From CAYWCV01 sp964629885 (GTDB lineage Bacteria > Bacteroidota > Rhodothermia > Balneolales > CAYWCV01), in NCBI GenBank assembly GCA_964629885.1, contig CAZVRJ010000037.1:1-25549 (forward strand): 25,549 bases of DNA, given 5' to 3'. Positions 23,933-25,549 of the stretch are shown here, one piece after another. The translations under genes were made by a program, and so were the position numbers. Position 1 is the first letter of the stretch, and the number at the start of each line of letters is the position of its first letter. The notes below the pieces were generated by a model. That model ran no database searches and had not been told where the DNA came from. It worked only from the letters and a program-made list of their open reading frames with translations.

Positions 23933-25096
23933 ATGTCGAACCTTCCATTGCCTTCAAGAACCAACATTGCTAGCACAATTGGATTTGTGATGATCCTCGC
24001 AATGTTTCTACCGTCTTGCATCCCCGCTGAACGAAATGCCTCCATTCAGGCAACCCTTGAACGTGAGGTCGAGGAGATCCGCAAGACTACAGTTCCAGAT
24101 CGAAGAATGGGTGTGTTCCAATTCGTGAAGGACGATAACGGTGTGATCACATCCTTTGAGACTGATCATCCTGTGGCGCAATCACGGGTCGATTCCTTAC
24201 TCAAAGCCAAAGGATTCTCGGATATCCCAATCTCCACACTACCCGATCCTGCATTGGGCGATACCATCCACGCGGTTGTGCGAGTTGGTGTTGCCAACCT
24301 CAGACGTGATCCAAGACACGGTGCCGAGTTGGTCGACCAAACCATCATGGGCACACGCCTGAAGATTCTAAGACGACAAGGTGGATGGGTACAAGTGCAA
24401 ACCCCTTACAAGTACTTGGGTTGGATGACACTCGATTCAACAACCCCAATGACGGAATCGGAAATCGCACAATGGGAATCGGCACCCAAAACACAAGTGA
24501 ACGCCCTACTTTCCGGTGTATACGAAAAAACCGACCTGACTTCCATTAAACTTAGCGACTTGTCGATGAATGCGACTCTACAGCTGCAGGAAGTAGATGG
24601 CGCTTGGACACAAGTTATGCTCCCCGATGGACGCACCGGCTACACGCCCACGGCAGACTTAGGCAGCCCGGTCACCGCTACCGACCGCGTACCGGCAGGC
24701 TGGGAGGTCGTACAGACAGCATCGCAGTTTCACGGTATCCCCTATCTTTGGGGTGGCAATAGCAGCAGAGGACTCGATTGCTCCGGATATACCCAAACTG
24801 TTTATGCCGCCAACGGTTTCCTACTACCACGCGATGCCAACATGCAAGTCGAAATCGGGACTGACGTTCCCATCGACTCGACATTTGCAAACGTGGTACC
24901 GGGCGATCTGCTGTTCTTCGGCGAAAACGACCGCATCACGCATGTCGGAATTAGCCTCGGCGGACCCCGATTCATCCATGCATCCACCTACGTCATGATG
25001 AACAGCCTGTCTGCCGACGACCCCGACTACAGCGATTACCGCAAGCGCACGCTTCAACGCATCAAGCGTCTCGAAACCAAGCAGGAGAACATGTGA
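23933..25096 (+). CDS. NlpC/P60 cell-wall peptidase lipoprotein with SH3-like domains
   Basis: The 387-residue protein starts at ATG 23933; an upstream in-frame GTG at 23909 is less likely. A signal peptide ends in a lipobox-like LPSC (C29). An SH3b-like domain at about 112-170 (VANLRRDPRHG...GWVQVQTPYKYLGWM) is followed by a second at about 190-245. The NlpC/P60 catalytic domain covers about 258-355, with C283 (LDCSGY), H337 (THVGI) and H349 (FIHAST). Such enzymes cleave peptide stems of peptidoglycan, here likely at the outer-membrane side of the periplasm. Its TGA overlaps the next ATG. The sequence repeats just upstream could tune expression. Confidence 0.93.
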   Translation: MSNLPLPSRTNIASTIGFVMILAMFLPSCIPAERNASIQATLEREVEEIRKTTVPDRRMGVFQFVKDDNGVITSFETDHPVAQSRVDSLLKAKGFSDIPISTLPDPALGDTIHAVVRVGVANLRRDPRHGAELVDQTIMGTRLKILRRQGGWVQVQTPYKYLGWMTLDSTTPMTESEIAQWESAPKTQVNALLSGVYEKTDLTSIKLSDLSMNATLQLQEVDGAWTQVMLPDGRTGYTPTADLGSPVTATDRVPAGWEVVQTASQFHGIPYLWGGNSSRGLDCSGYTQTVYAANGFLLPRDANMQVEIGTDVPIDSTFANVVPGDLLFFGENDRITHVGISLGGPRFIHASTYVMMNSLSADDPDYSDYRKRTLQRIKRLETKQENM

Positions 25097-25549
25097 TGAT
25101 GAAATTTTTTACCAAGTACATCCTCGCGCCTGAATCATCCACCATTTCGGCGAACTTTCGAACAATTGTATTCGCTGCTGCCATTGTGATTGCTCCTCAA
25201 TGGGCGATTGCGCAGACCCCGGTCACCGACCTGTTTGTTGTCCATCTTGAGGAGGAAGTTGGAGTCACCGTTTTTGGGGCTCCTAAGCGCATAAGCGTGC
25301 ACAACGGTTACAACAATCAGCCGGCATTCACGCGCAACGGTAAATCGATTCTTTTCAACGCCGATCCATACGGCAATACCGACATCTTCCGATATGACAT
25401 CGAGAACGATACTACGTATCAAGTGACCCACACCGAAGTCGGCGAGTATTCGCCCACCCCGATATCCGACTTTCTATTTGTGTCAGTCGTGGTGGAGCCC
25501 GACGGACGCCAACGCCTTTGGGAGTACAACATCTTTACGGGATTATCGC
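25096..25549 (+). CDS. PD40/TolB-like beta-propeller protein, N-terminal part
   Basis: This gene runs off the right edge; 151 residues are visible. Two consecutive ATGs (25096, 25099) follow; the first overlaps the NlpC/P60 stop as TGATG, implying translational coupling. A signal peptide ends near residue 40 (VIAPQWAIAQ). A WD40-like PD40 motif follows (NNQPAFTRNGKSILFNADPYGNTDIFRYDI), and a second blade begins near EYSPTPI. It is exported to the periplasm. Proteins of this kind include TolB and scaffold propellers; specific function cannot be given from the visible part. Confidence 0.8.
   Translation, partial: MMKFFTKYILAPESSTISANFRTIVFAAAIVIAPQWAIAQTPVTDLFVVHLEEEVGVTVFGAPKRISVHNGYNNQPAFTRNGKSILFNADPYGNTDIFRYDIENDTTYQVTHTEVGEYSPTPISDFLFVSVVVEPDGRQRLWEYNIFTGLS

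Noticed and set aside
23797..24045. Minus-strand frame rich in Ser, Lys and Asn
   Set aside because: Its composition is produced by the hexamer array read in translation, and it overlaps the start of the NlpC/P60 gene.

Overview
The window looks like chromosomal DNA from a Gram-negative member of the Bacteroidota/Chlorobiota (FCB) branch, perhaps an Ignavibacteria- or Kapabacteria-like lineage. This is inferred from gene families: a periplasmic propeller-type histidine kinase, Bat-type von Willebrand A genes, a PD40/TolB-like repeat protein, lipoproteins with short lipoboxes, a CcoI-type copper ATPase beside an FNR-like regulator, and generally weak Shine-Dalgarno signals. No rRNA, tRNA, CRISPR array, transposase or phage gene was seen. 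A run of exactly 100 N at 2505-2604 is a scaffold gap that breaks two genes.

Layout. 1-2504: an oxygen/NO-related block. A CcoI/FixI-like P-type ATPase (partial) and a diiron hemerythrin-like RIC protein are on the minus strand. An FNR-like regulator with a plausible Fe-S cysteine set is divergent on the plus strand, with inverted repeats between them. 2605-4098: two medium-chain dehydrogenase/reductase genes, the downstream one cut by the gap. 4231-5046: a voltage-gated K+ channel with a C-terminal zinc ribbon. 5060-6673: a HerA-like DUF853 ATPase. 6779-9061: a lipoprotein resembling GH42/clan GH-A glycoside hydrolases.

9063-18125 is a long minus-strand run, transcribed right to left: DUF58 protein, BatD/DUF4381-like membrane protein, BatA, a secreted GH31-family protein, a 1001-residue propeller histidine kinase and a NarL-type response regulator. 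Spacings are very short (overlapping stops and starts, 4 bp, 36 bp), so one or two operons are likely. The most interesting point is that the GH31 protein has lost both catalytic aspartates and other substrate-binding acidic residues while keeping the surrounding motifs. It lies 4 bp upstream of the sensor kinase. A catalytically dead, exported glycosidase that binds a glycan and feeds a dedicated propeller kinase/regulator pair is a testable and possibly undescribed sensory module.

18352-22429: alanine dehydrogenase, a G-quadruplex-like heptamer array and terminator, a cluster of short degenerate repeats that supplies the last residues and stop codon of an OmpR-type response regulator, an alpha/beta hydrolase, and biotin synthase bioB. 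22482-23744: bioA, convergent with bioB and sharing a bidirectional terminator. 23745-25549: microsatellite-like hexamer/heptamer repeats, then an NlpC/P60 lipoprotein translationally coupled to the start of a PD40 propeller protein that runs off the end.
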